From assembly GCA_002433335.1 (NCBI GenBank), contig DJHY01000320.1:1-31485 (forward strand): DNA of 31,485 bases, given 5' to 3'. Shown piece after piece: positions 15,569 to 22,838 of this stretch. Within the stretch, counting starts at the first letter, position 1, and every line of letters starts with the position of its first letter. Below the pieces are notes generated by a model that did not search any database, was not told where the DNA came from, and saw nothing but the letters and a program-made list of their open reading frames with translations. Both the position numbers and the translations under genes were made by a program. This DNA comes from Rhodospirillaceae bacterium UBA6608. Its GTDB lineage: Bacteria; Pseudomonadota; Alphaproteobacteria; Rhodospirillales_A; Casp-alpha2.

Positions 15569-16624
15569 TTAGAAAATCGCGGAGATCGAGATCGAGCCGA
15601 ATTGGCTGGGTACGCGCTGGCCCTCGAACTCGCGGGTCCGATAGATCTGCGTAAATGTTATGCGGGTCACACCCAGGACGAATTCGACCCCGCCCTGAAA
15701 ATCCAGGACGAAATTGTTCTTATCGACGCTGCGGCTATCGCCGAAGGTATTTCCGTCGAGGAAGATGTTGCGGGCGACGGCCCGGCCCTCGACGCTGGCG
15801 AACAGGTTCCAGCCGAACTCGCCCCGCCGTTTGACGATCGCGGCGGCGGGAAGGGACGGGCGGATGAACGCGGGGCCGTAGGTCAGGTCCAGGTTCTGGC
15901 CGAACCGAACCGAGGCCCCGACCGTGCCCTGGGTCAGGACGTTGCCGACGGCGGCGCCGATGGTCGGCATGAAATCCATTTCGATGAAATTTCCGGCCTC
16001 GATGATCTCGAACCGGCGGCGCGCCTGATAGGACAGAACGATGCCCGGCTCGTTATGCAACTGCTTGCCCCAGCCGCGCGGCAGGCCGACGTTGATCAGG
16101 CTGTGCCAGCGGCGCTGGGTGTATCCGGCCAGGGACGCCGGGCCGACGATACCGATATCCAACGACACGTTGCGAAGGATGTTGTCGTCGGGTTTCTCGA
16201 TGATCGCGCCGACGGTGCCGAACAACCATCCGGCATAGGGCCGGTCGGTTCGATCCGGGTCCGTCAGGGTGGTGTCCTCGGGCGTGAACATCTGTTGGCC
16301 CAGCGCCACCACATAGGTCGATTCGCCGTCCATATCGACGCCGGGGACCATGCCCATCAGGTCCTTGAACCACTTCGGTTCCCATTTGTCCTTGGGCACG
16401 AAGGTCATCTGGATGCCTTGGGTGTAGTACTGATCGGTGCCGCCGCCGAACAGATCGTTTTCGACCTGTAGCACGAAGGTGCCGGGGCGTTCGTTGGCAT
16501 CCGCCTCGGTTTCCGCCGGTTTCGCCGCATCGGCGGCGCGCGCACCTTCCGGTGCGGCCAAGGCAAGGGCTGCCGCCAGGGTCGCGGGGGCGAAACGAAG
16601 GAACGGATGCAGGGCGTCGATCAT
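15569..16624 (-). CDS. LpxR-family outer-membrane protein (lipid A 3'-O-deacylase-like, DUF2219)
   Basis: A 351-residue exported beta-barrel protein. The start is ATG 16624 (MIDALHPFLRFAPATLAAALALAA) with a signal peptide cleaved near ARA-AD (about 31); the longer frame upstream has no support. An acidic, Ala/Glu-rich stretch (33-47) precedes the barrel. Family hallmarks are VENDLFGGGTDQYYTQGIQMTF (54-75), holding the Asn56-Asp57 pair, RPYAGWLFG (128-136), and the later His190 (KQLHNEPG), which fit the Asn/Asp/His active-site pattern of LpxR. The C-terminal residue is Phe (SISAIF), the usual outer-membrane assembly signal. The role in lipid A acyl-chain removal is inferred from family. No ribosome site is visible; the start lies just after an RNA stem. 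Confidence 0.82.
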   Translation of the reverse strand: MIDALHPFLRFAPATLAAALALAAPEGARAADAAKPAETEADANERPGTFVLQVENDLFGGGTDQYYTQGIQMTFVPKDKWEPKWFKDLMGMVPGVDMDGESTYVVALGQQMFTPEDTTLTDPDRTDRPYAGWLFGTVGAIIEKPDDNILRNVSLDIGIVGPASLAGYTQRRWHSLINVGLPRGWGKQLHNEPGIVLSYQARRRFEIIEAGNFIEMDFMPTIGAAVGNVLTQGTVGASVRFGQNLDLTYGPAFIRPSLPAAAIVKRRGEFGWNLFASVEGRAVARNIFLDGNTFGDSRSVDKNNFVLDFQGGVEFVLGVTRITFTQIYRTREFEGQRVPSQFGSISISAIF

Positions 16625-16626
16625 GG

Positions 16627-16698
16627 CCGGACGATAGCAGAGAATTGATGGCAAACATAAGGCGTCATAGGCCAAGACGCCGCGAATAGATCGTCCGG
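16627..16698 (-). promoter_or_regulatory. Nested RNA structure abutting the lpxR-like start codon
   Basis: Outer arms CCGGACGAT (16627-16635) and ATCGTCCGG (16690-16698) are a perfect 9-bp inverted repeat; inside, GGCGTC (16661-16666) and GACGCC (16676-16681) form a second perfect 6-bp stem. In the minus-strand transcript the 3' outer arm ends two bases before the ATG, so the stem would cover the ribosome-binding region. This may control translation or mark the divergent gap. Confidence 0.4.
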
Positions 16699-16755
16699 GC
16701 ATTTTCATCGCCAGCGCGCTGGCCTAGGATGCGCCATGCTTTGGATTTCCCGCAC

Positions 16756-17211
16756 ATGACCGAAATTTATGTCGATGCCGATGCCTGCCCGGTGAAGGAC
16801 GAAGTTCTCCGCGTCGCCGCCCGCCATGGCCTGAAAACCCGGATGGTGTCGGACGGCGGCATCCGCCCGCAGCGCGACCCGATGGTCGAGGTCGTGATCG
16901 TCGCCCAGGGGGCGGACGCAGCCGATGACTGGATCGCCGAACATATCGCCGCCGCCGATATCTGCGTCACCAATGACATTCCGCTGGCGGCCCGTTGTCT
17001 GGAAAAAGGGGCGGCGGCGCTTAAACCCAACGGCGACGAATTCACCGAGGCCGGAATCGGCATGGCGCTGGCCAATCGGGAATTGATGCAGACCCTGCGC
17101 GAAACCGGTGCCGTTACCGGCGGCCCTCGCCCGTTCTCCAAAGCCGACCGGTCCCGGTTCCTCGACCGGTTCGAGGTGGCCGTTCAAGCCGCCAAGCGCC
17201 GCAGCGCCTGA
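16756..17211 (+). CDS. YaiI/YqxD-family protein (UPF0178, DUF188)
   Basis: A 151-residue cytoplasmic protein of normal family length. ATG 16756 gives the typical start MTEIYVDADACPVKDEVLRVA; an earlier in-frame ATG adds nine residues that do not match the family. The PIN-like fold hallmarks are the acidic DADACPVK motif (7-14), VTNDIPLAARCL (about 75-86) and the C-terminal GGPRPFSKADRSRFLDRFE (about 122-140). The molecular function is not established; a nuclease-like fold is inferred from the family. It is divergent from the lpxR-like gene and 127 bases before the metallophosphoesterase. Confidence 0.9.
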   Translation: MTEIYVDADACPVKDEVLRVAARHGLKTRMVSDGGIRPQRDPMVEVVIVAQGADAADDWIAEHIAAADICVTNDIPLAARCLEKGAAALKPNGDEFTEAGIGMALANRELMQTLRETGAVTGGPRPFSKADRSRFLDRFEVAVQAAKRRSA

Positions 17212-17290
17212 TCCCTATCCGGCCTCTCGGCCCATGCGTGCCGTTCAATTGGCCCTGTGCGCGGCAATTTTCCGCCGCCATGATCATCTT

Positions 17291-17314
17291 TATAAGAACA
17301 TCCAGATATTCTGG
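17291..17314 (+). promoter_or_regulatory. Candidate promoter and dyad for the metallophosphoesterase operon
   Basis: TATAAG (17291-17296) resembles a -10 box, with TTTTCC (about 17267) as a weak -35 at 18 bases. Just downstream, CCAGA-TAT-TCTGG (17302-17314) is a perfect palindrome of 5-bp arms at the expected transcript start, a position suited to a repressor. Confidence 0.3.
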
Positions 17315-17338
17315 AGAAAGCGGAGGAGCCAGGAGCCC

Positions 17339-19300
17339 ATGACGACGCAAGCGGGTCGCCATCTTTTTACCTATGCGGTCATCACCGACACCCATCTGAA
17401 CCAAGGCGAGGCCGAGTGCAATTCGCCGTTCGAGGTCAACAAGCTGGCCAATGCGCGAATGCGTCACGTGGTCCGCGACCTGAACACGCGCGACGTCGAT
17501 TTCGTCCTGCATCTGGGCGACTTGCTTCATCCGGTACCGCATATCCCGCATCTATATGAAGAGGCCGCGGCGCGGTTCAAAGACCAGGTCAAGGACCTGC
17601 GTCATAAGCTCTACGTTATTCCCGGCAACCACGACGTCGGCGACAAGCCCGTCGATTGGTGCCCGGCGGGCATGGTCCGGCCCGAGTTCCTGGACCTCTG
17701 GGATCAGCATTTCGGCCCGCACTATCAGTCGTTTGAGCACAAGGGCCTGCGCTTCATCCTGATCGATGCCCAGATCGTCAATTCGGGCCTGGATGCGGAA
17801 GCCGAACAGAAAGCCTGGCTGGAACAGGAACTGGCCGCCGCCGAAGCGGCGGGAGAGCGCGTGTTCCTCAACACCCATTATCCGCCCTATCTGACCTACC
17901 GCGACGAGAACGAGCACTACGACAATATCGGTGAACCGGGCCGGTCGTGGCTGCTCGGCCTGATGGAAAAGCATAAGGTCGAAGCGATGTTCGCCGGGCA
18001 TGTTCATAACTTCTGGTATCACCGCCACGGCCCGACCCAATGCTGGCTGCTGCCGTCCACGGCCTTCGTCCGTCAGGACTACTCCGAGATGTATCGCACC
18101 GCGCCGCCGCCGGAATTCGAATACGGCCGCAACGATTGGAACAAGCTGGGCTACTTCATCGTCCATGTGCACGAACACGGCCACCTGTGCGAGATCGTGC
18201 GGACCTATGGCCAGACGGTCGAACCCGGCGCCGCCGTCGCCCCGGCGGCGGACAAGGTGTCGGCGGTCCATCCGATGAACAGCCCGGTCACCCGGTTCGG
18301 CTTCGACATGCGCCAGAACTGGTTGGAAGTGATCGAAATTCCGCCGTCGGGTGGCCTGGATGAATTCGACCGCAAGCGGACCCGCAACGACTATGCCCTG
18401 ATGGCGTTAATGGAAATGGGCGTGCGGCGGCTGCGCATTCCGGCGCGGGACCTATTGGACCCCGCCCATCGGGCGCGCCTGACCGAACTGTCGGAACTGG
18501 GATTTCTGTTCACCCTGTTCACCTTTGACGCGCCGGGCCCCGACGTGATCGCGGCGGTACAGGGGGCCAAAGGGCTGATCGATGCCTGGGAGATCGCGCA
18601 GAACCTGTCGGACCTGCCCGCCGTCGCCGCGGCGGCCCGTCCGGCGGCCGAGGCCGCAGGGGCGGCGCTGTATCTGTCGAAGCTGCGGTCCAAGGACGAA
18701 ATGGAACGAGGCGGCGAGCGCTATTATCACATGATCAATCACGGCTTCACCCCGGACGAAGGCGATCAGATCGCCCAGGCGGCGGCGATCGACGGGATTG
18801 CCGGGCTGGTCTTCCGTGTCGCCGGGGAAACCCTGCCGGCGCAGGCCGGTGCCGATGCCTTGGCTGCCGTCAAGAGCCATGGCCTGAAGGCGTCCCTGCA
18901 TATCCGCATGTCCGTCGGCAGTCCCGGCGACCAACAGTCCGATGAGGGCTGGGTCGCGGGCCGTGCTGCCCAGGCCCTGGCCACGGCGCAGGCCAACGGC
19001 GAGTTGCATGTGTTCTGCGATACCTTCGCCGATGTGGACCGGGGCTACTTCCCGCGTCAGGGCGTGGTCGATCGTTTGTACAACCCACGCCGGGCGTTCC
19101 ATGTGCTGCGCCATTTGACGGGGGCCTTGGCCCAGGCGGGAAGGGGTGCCTGGATACTATCCGCCGGTGGCGGCACGGTTGGCGAAGGGGCCGGTGCCGG
19201 GACTCTGATCGATCTTGCGACGGGCGACCGCACGGCGGCGGGGCATGACGCTCTGGCCGGTGCCGGTGGACCTGTCGTCTGGATCGCCGGAGCCGACTGA
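17339..19300 (+). CDS. Calcineurin-like metallophosphoesterase with large unrecognised C-terminal domain
   Basis: A 653-residue protein; no signal peptide. The start ATG 17339 follows GGAGGA; the frame is open upstream but overlaps the YaiI gene and is not protein-like. Residues 10-295 are a complete metallophosphoesterase: Asp17-x-His19 (ITDTHL), Gly-Asp61 (HLGDLLH), Asn97-His98-Asp99 (PGNHDVG), His180 (NTHYPPY) and His221/His223 (AGHVHNFW). All di-metal ligands are present, so phosphohydrolase activity on a mono- or diester is expected. Residues about 315-653 alternate strands and helices like an (alpha/beta) barrel (GVRRLRIPAR, GLIDAWEIAQN, GIAGLVFRVAG, LKASLHIRMS, LHVFCDTFADVDRGYFPR), with conserved-looking acids and a VDRLYNPRRAFHVL end. 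I do not recognise this second domain. The gene ends 2 bases before a CaiB-like gene, so both are probably co-translated. Confidence 0.85.
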   Translation: MTTQAGRHLFTYAVITDTHLNQGEAECNSPFEVNKLANARMRHVVRDLNTRDVDFVLHLGDLLHPVPHIPHLYEEAAARFKDQVKDLRHKLYVIPGNHDVGDKPVDWCPAGMVRPEFLDLWDQHFGPHYQSFEHKGLRFILIDAQIVNSGLDAEAEQKAWLEQELAAAEAAGERVFLNTHYPPYLTYRDENEHYDNIGEPGRSWLLGLMEKHKVEAMFAGHVHNFWYHRHGPTQCWLLPSTAFVRQDYSEMYRTAPPPEFEYGRNDWNKLGYFIVHVHEHGHLCEIVRTYGQTVEPGAAVAPAADKVSAVHPMNSPVTRFGFDMRQNWLEVIEIPPSGGLDEFDRKRTRNDYALMALMEMGVRRLRIPARDLLDPAHRARLTELSELGFLFTLFTFDAPGPDVIAAVQGAKGLIDAWEIAQNLSDLPAVAAAARPAAEAAGAALYLSKLRSKDEMERGGERYYHMINHGFTPDEGDQIAQAAAIDGIAGLVFRVAGETLPAQAGADALAAVKSHGLKASLHIRMSVGSPGDQQSDEGWVAGRAAQALATAQANGELHVFCDTFADVDRGYFPRQGVVDRLYNPRRAFHVLRHLTGALAQAGRGAWILSAGGGTVGEGAGAGTLIDLATGDRTAAGHDALAGAGGPVVWIAGAD

Positions 19301-19302
19301 CC

Positions 19303-20541
19303 ATGACGAACCTTCCGCTCGACGGGGTACGCATTCTGGATGCCAGCCACGTCCTGGCCGGTCCATATGCGACCTATCAACTTTGCCTGATGGGGGCCGA
19401 TGCGGTGCGGGTCGAACGCATCGGCGGCGACGACTTCGTCCGCCGTCACGGCGGCTCGCCCGAGTTGCGTGCCGCCGGGATGGGTGGTTCGTTCACGGCG
19501 CAGAACGCGGGCAAGGCCTGCATCCTCATGGACCTGAAAGCACCGGGCGGGCGCGAGGCCTTCCTGAAGTTGGCCGCGCAAAGCGACGTGGTCATGGAAA
19601 ACTACCGCCCCGGCGTGATGGACCGTCTGGGATGCGGCTACGACGACGTTCGGGCGGTCAAGCCGGACGTTATTTATTGCTCGCTAACCGGCTACGGGCC
19701 CGAGGGGCCGCTCTCCGGTGCGCCCGCCTACGATCATATCGTTCAGGGCATGTCCGGTTTGATGAGCATGACCGGCACGCCGGAATCGGGGCCGCAGCGG
19801 GTCGGCCTGCCGATCACCGATTACATCGCCGGCCTGACGGCGGCGCTGGCCGTATCCGGCGCCCTGCACCAACTTCGCCAGACCGGAAAGGGACAGCATT
19901 TGGTGGTCCCGATGTTGTCCTCGGTCCTGTCGATGATGGGGGTGTTCGCAATCGATCAGCAGACCGATGGCCGCGAACGGGGCCTGCAAGGCAACCTGCC
20001 GTTTTCCGGCAGCCCCTTCGCCGGTCGATTCGACACGGCGGACGGTCATATCGTGGTGACCGCCAATACGGCGGCGCAGGCGGCGCGCATGGTCGCGGCA
20101 TTGGGCCTGGACGAATTGGCGGGGATGGCGGGCGATACCGCGCCGGACGCCCTGGGCGAGGAACAGAAGGCCCAGGTTACGGCGGCGTTGGAACGCGTGT
20201 TCCGAACCAAGGCCGCGACCGAATGGGAAGATATCCTGGCCCGGGCGAATGTGCCCGCTGGCAAGGTCCGGAACCTGGGTGAAATTCTCAACCACCCGCA
20301 GACGGCGGCTTCGGGATGCCTGGACGATCTGCCTTTGCCGGGGGTAGCGGCACCGGTGAAGATTCCGGGACTCGGCTTTACCTCCGACGCCTGGGCGCGG
20401 CGTCCTTTGCCGCAACCGGAAAACCCCGGCGACAGCACACGCCGCGTGCTGGCCGGGGCCGGATTCTCAGAAGACGAGATTGAAACGCTGGCTCGCGCCG
20501 GGGCAATCGCGGGGGCGGGCCTGCCGCCCCGCGACGGTTAG
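19303..20541 (+). CDS. CaiB/BaiF family protein lacking the catalytic aspartate
   Basis: A 412-residue class III CoA-transferase homologue. The scaffold is intact: LDGVRILDASHVLAGPYATYQLCLMGADAVRVE (6-38), GKACILMDLK (70-79), ENYRPGVMDRLGCGYDDV (99-116), YGPEGPLSGAPAYDHIVQGMSGLMSMTG (131-158). At the active-site motif, which normally reads GQ-x-V/I-D-V, this protein reads GKGQHLVVPML: the aspartate that forms the acyl anhydride is replaced by Val201 (GTG at 19903). It may be a non-transferase member, for example a racemase-like or dehydrated-CoA-binding relative, or use another residue. It starts 2 bases after the metallophosphoesterase stop and its own stop overlaps that of the facing dehydrogenase by 4 bases. 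Substrate unknown. Confidence 0.85.
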   Translation: MTNLPLDGVRILDASHVLAGPYATYQLCLMGADAVRVERIGGDDFVRRHGGSPELRAAGMGGSFTAQNAGKACILMDLKAPGGREAFLKLAAQSDVVMENYRPGVMDRLGCGYDDVRAVKPDVIYCSLTGYGPEGPLSGAPAYDHIVQGMSGLMSMTGTPESGPQRVGLPITDYIAGLTAALAVSGALHQLRQTGKGQHLVVPMLSSVLSMMGVFAIDQQTDGRERGLQGNLPFSGSPFAGRFDTADGHIVVTANTAAQAARMVAALGLDELAGMAGDTAPDALGEEQKAQVTAALERVFRTKAATEWEDILARANVPAGKVRNLGEILNHPQTAASGCLDDLPLPGVAAPVKIPGLGFTSDAWARRPLPQPENPGDSTRRVLAGAGFSEDEIETLARAGAIAGAGLPPRDG

Positions 20542-21503
20542 GTGTTCTTATTGATCTCGCGTTTGGTGCGGAGCAACTGCATCAGGCCCTCGTCGCGCCA
20601 GGAGCCGCGTTCTTCCCATTTGTCCAAGGGCAGGATCGCGCGCCGCGCGGCCACCACTTTCTCGACCAGGTCCGGGGTCCAGGGGTCGTGTTGGCCGCGT
20701 TCGGCCCCCTGGCGCTCGTACGACGGGCCCATGCGTTCGGCGTGGCCGGCGATGCCGCCGCGCGTGCCCAGATCGACGCTTTCGAACGGCCCGATCAGTG
20801 ACCAGCGGAATCCCAGGCCATCGCGGACGATACGGTCGATATCCTCGACCGAGGTCACGCCGTCGCGAACCAGGCAATAGGCCTCGCGCAGCAGCGCACC
20901 CTGCAAACGGTTCAGGACAAAGCCTTCGACCTCTTTATTCACATAGACCGGCGCCATCCCGGCCGCCGCCATCAGGCCCGCGCCGAGCTTGACCGCTTCG
21001 GGCGAGGTGAAGGGGGCGGGCACGACCTCGACCACGCGGATCAGGAACGGCGGGTTGCCGGGGTGCAGCACCATGCAGCGCTCGCGACCTTTCACATGGT
21101 CGAAGATGCGCGACGGCTCGATGAACGAGGTCGAACTGGCGATGGCGCAGTCTTCGGGGGCGATCTCGGCGACGCGGGCCATCAGGTCCCGTTTCAGGTC
21201 GACGAATTCGGGCACGCTTTCTTGAACCAGGGAGGCGCCATCCAGGGCCTGTTCCAAATCGGTCACCGGCTCGATCAGGGCCATCGCGCCATCGACGCCG
21301 CCTTCTCCGATCAGGTCGTGGCGGGCCAAATCTTCCATTCGCGCCCGTGCCTTACCCAGGGTCGCGTCGAGCGCCTCCTGCTGGGTGTCGTAAAGGCGCA
21401 CCCGCATGCCCGCCGTGGAAAATACCACGGCCCAGGCCATGCCGATGGTGCCCGCTCCGATCAGGGAGATGACAGGATTGTTGGTAGGCGTCGTCGTGGT
21501 CAT
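20538..21503 (-). CDS. 3-hydroxyacyl-CoA dehydrogenase family enzyme (L-gulonate/carnitine dehydrogenase-like)
   Basis: A 321-residue NAD-dependent dehydrogenase. The N-terminal Rossmann domain has GAGTIG (16-21) and an acid after the second strand (YDT, Asp39), favouring NAD. The catalytic dyad region is visible as His147 in VLHPGNPPFLIRVVEVVP and Glu159; Asn198 lies in FVLNRLQGALLREA. The HPGNPP form and the short length match the branch with lambda-crystallin/L-gulonate 3-dehydrogenase and L-carnitine dehydrogenase, so free 3-hydroxy acids rather than CoA esters are possible substrates. The start follows GGAG by about seven bases. It faces the Asp-less CaiB gene and is divergent from the TRAP-TAXI operon over a 220-base gap, hinting at a related hydroxy-acid pathway. 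Confidence 0.85.
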   Translation of the reverse strand: MTTTTPTNNPVISLIGAGTIGMAWAVVFSTAGMRVRLYDTQQEALDATLGKARARMEDLARHDLIGEGGVDGAMALIEPVTDLEQALDGASLVQESVPEFVDLKRDLMARVAEIAPEDCAIASSTSFIEPSRIFDHVKGRERCMVLHPGNPPFLIRVVEVVPAPFTSPEAVKLGAGLMAAAGMAPVYVNKEVEGFVLNRLQGALLREAYCLVRDGVTSVEDIDRIVRDGLGFRWSLIGPFESVDLGTRGGIAGHAERMGPSYERQGAERGQHDPWTPDLVEKVVAARRAILPLDKWEERGSWRDEGLMQLLRTKREINKNT

Positions 21504-21541
21504 GGATGTCTCCGTTGTTGGTCTTCAGCCTTGATGGCTTA

Positions 21542-21620
21542 TCCGCATACTGTCTGCGGAAAATGAAAAAATCAAAAAGTGTCCTTTGATTTGACGAATG
21601 GAGTTCGGGGCACTAACAAT
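21542..21620 (+). promoter_or_regulatory. Candidate operator and promoter of the TRAP-TAXI operon
   Basis: TCCGCA-(7)-TGCGGA at 21542-21560 is a perfect 6-bp dyad and a plausible regulator site in this 220-base divergent gap. Downstream, TTGACG (21591-21596) is a good -35 box, with the moderate -10 candidate AACAAT (21615-21620) 18 bases on. A further TATAAA at 21656-21661 lacks a clear -35. Confidence 0.35.
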
Positions 21621-21723
21621 TCCCCCACGGTGCATTCTTCGGCTGTCCTGCGCCTTATAAAAACTCGTTACCTTGGAGACACCCGGCCGAAGACGTCAAT
21701 TGATCTAATTGGGAGGATTCCTA

Positions 21724-22689
21724 ATGAAGAACATCGTTAAGGCTCTGCTGCTGGCAGCGCCGTTGGTCCTCGCAGGCCAAGTCGCAGCCAAGGCCGATGA
21801 ATTCGTCCGCATCGCCTCCGGTCCGTCCGGCGGCAGTTGGTATCCCCTGGGCGCCAAGATGGCCGAGATCTTCAACAAGATCGGCGGTCTGTCCGTTTCC
21901 AACGGCCCGGGCGGCGGCGTCGGCAACCTGCTGGACGTCAACAAGAAAGAAGCCGAAATCGGTTGGACCTATGGTCACACCGCGTTTGACGGCTACAAGG
22001 GCAACCCGCCTGTTTTCAAAAAGCCGAACACCAATGTCCGTCACTTGGCCACGCTGTATCCGGCCGGCCTGCAGACGGCTGTTCCGGCCAAGTCGAACAT
22101 CATGTCCTACGCGGACCTGAAAGATAAGAACCTCAGCCCCGGTAAGCTGAAGTGGACCGGCTATGCCGCCGCTAAGATGCTTTTCGAAAAATACGGCTTC
22201 ACCGTTGAAGACGTTAAGAAAAATGGCGGCACGGTTCACCACGTCGGTTATTCCGACTCCGTCTCCCTGATGAAAGACGGTCACATCGATGCCTACACGG
22301 CCGTGACCAGCGTTCCGCAGGCGACGTTCCTGGATCTGGAATTCAACCCGGGCATCCGTTTCCTGCCGGTTGATGAAAAGATCCTCAGCGGCATCCTGTC
22401 GGAAAACCCCGGCTACATCAAAATCACCATGACCAAGGACGACTACAAGAGCATCGACAAGCCGGTGCCGATCCTGGGCGCGGTGACCATTATGGTGATC
22501 AACAAGGACGTGTCCGACGACACCGCCTACAAGATCACCAAAGCTTTGTGGGACCACCACGCCGACCTGGCTCAGGTCAAGGGCGTCTGGAACTCTGTGA
22601 AGCTTGAAAACGCCCTCGTCGGGGCGGCGCTGCCGGTTCACCCGGGCGCCAAGAAGTACTACGACGAACAAGGCGTTAAGGCCAACTAA
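21724..22689 (+). CDS. TRAP transporter TAXI-family solute-binding protein
   Basis: A 321-residue exported binding protein. The start ATG 21724 follows GGAGG by seven bases; the in-frame TTG at 21709 lies before this ribosome site. The signal peptide is MKNIVKALLLAAPLVLAG, cleaved near AAKA-DEF (about 24). The mature start FVRIASGPSGGSWYPLGAKMAEIFNK is diagnostic of the TAXI family, as are the SNGPGGGVGNLLDVNKKEAEIGWTYG stretch and the TSVPQATFLDL region. It captures a carboxylic acid or similar anion in the periplasm for the fused permease encoded next. A GC hairpin separates the two genes. Downstream dehydrogenases imply a 2-hydroxy acid ligand; this is inference, as TAXI ligands are poorly known. 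Confidence 0.93.
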   Translation: MKNIVKALLLAAPLVLAGQVAAKADEFVRIASGPSGGSWYPLGAKMAEIFNKIGGLSVSNGPGGGVGNLLDVNKKEAEIGWTYGHTAFDGYKGNPPVFKKPNTNVRHLATLYPAGLQTAVPAKSNIMSYADLKDKNLSPGKLKWTGYAAAKMLFEKYGFTVEDVKKNGGTVHHVGYSDSVSLMKDGHIDAYTAVTSVPQATFLDLEFNPGIRFLPVDEKILSGILSENPGYIKITMTKDDYKSIDKPVPILGAVTIMVINKDVSDDTAYKITKALWDHHADLAQVKGVWNSVKLENALVGAALPVHPGAKKYYDEQGVKAN

Positions 22690-22716
22690 AGGCCTTTTCA
22701 AGGTAACGGGATCTCT

Positions 22717-22746
22717 CCGGCGCGGCGGATTCGTTCGTCGCGCCGG
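22717..22746 (+). terminator. Intercistronic hairpin between the TAXI binding-protein and permease genes
   Basis: CCGGCGCGGCG (22717-22727) and CGTCGCGCCGG (22736-22746) form an 11-bp stem with a single G-U pair and an 8-base loop, 28 bases after the stop codon. TTCT follows but no true T-tract. It matches in position and strength the hairpin after the other binding-protein gene (13845-13877) and probably sets a high binding-protein to permease ratio. Confidence 0.55.
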
Positions 22747-22838
22747 TTCTCGCTCTGGTTTTGGTCCGCCCATCTTGGGGCCTTGTCGTGCGTTCCGGAT
22801 CCCTGACCACAACGGCACAGGTTGAAATCCGCACCGAT

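Noticed and set aside
17108..17338. Upstream extension of the metallophosphoesterase
   Set aside because: It would overlap the YaiI gene, and ATG 17339 has a good ribosome site and starts directly before the phosphoesterase fold.
19215..20282. 355-codon open frame on the plus strand
   Set aside because: Overlaps the metallophosphoesterase end and the CaiB-like gene in another frame; no domain-like sequence.
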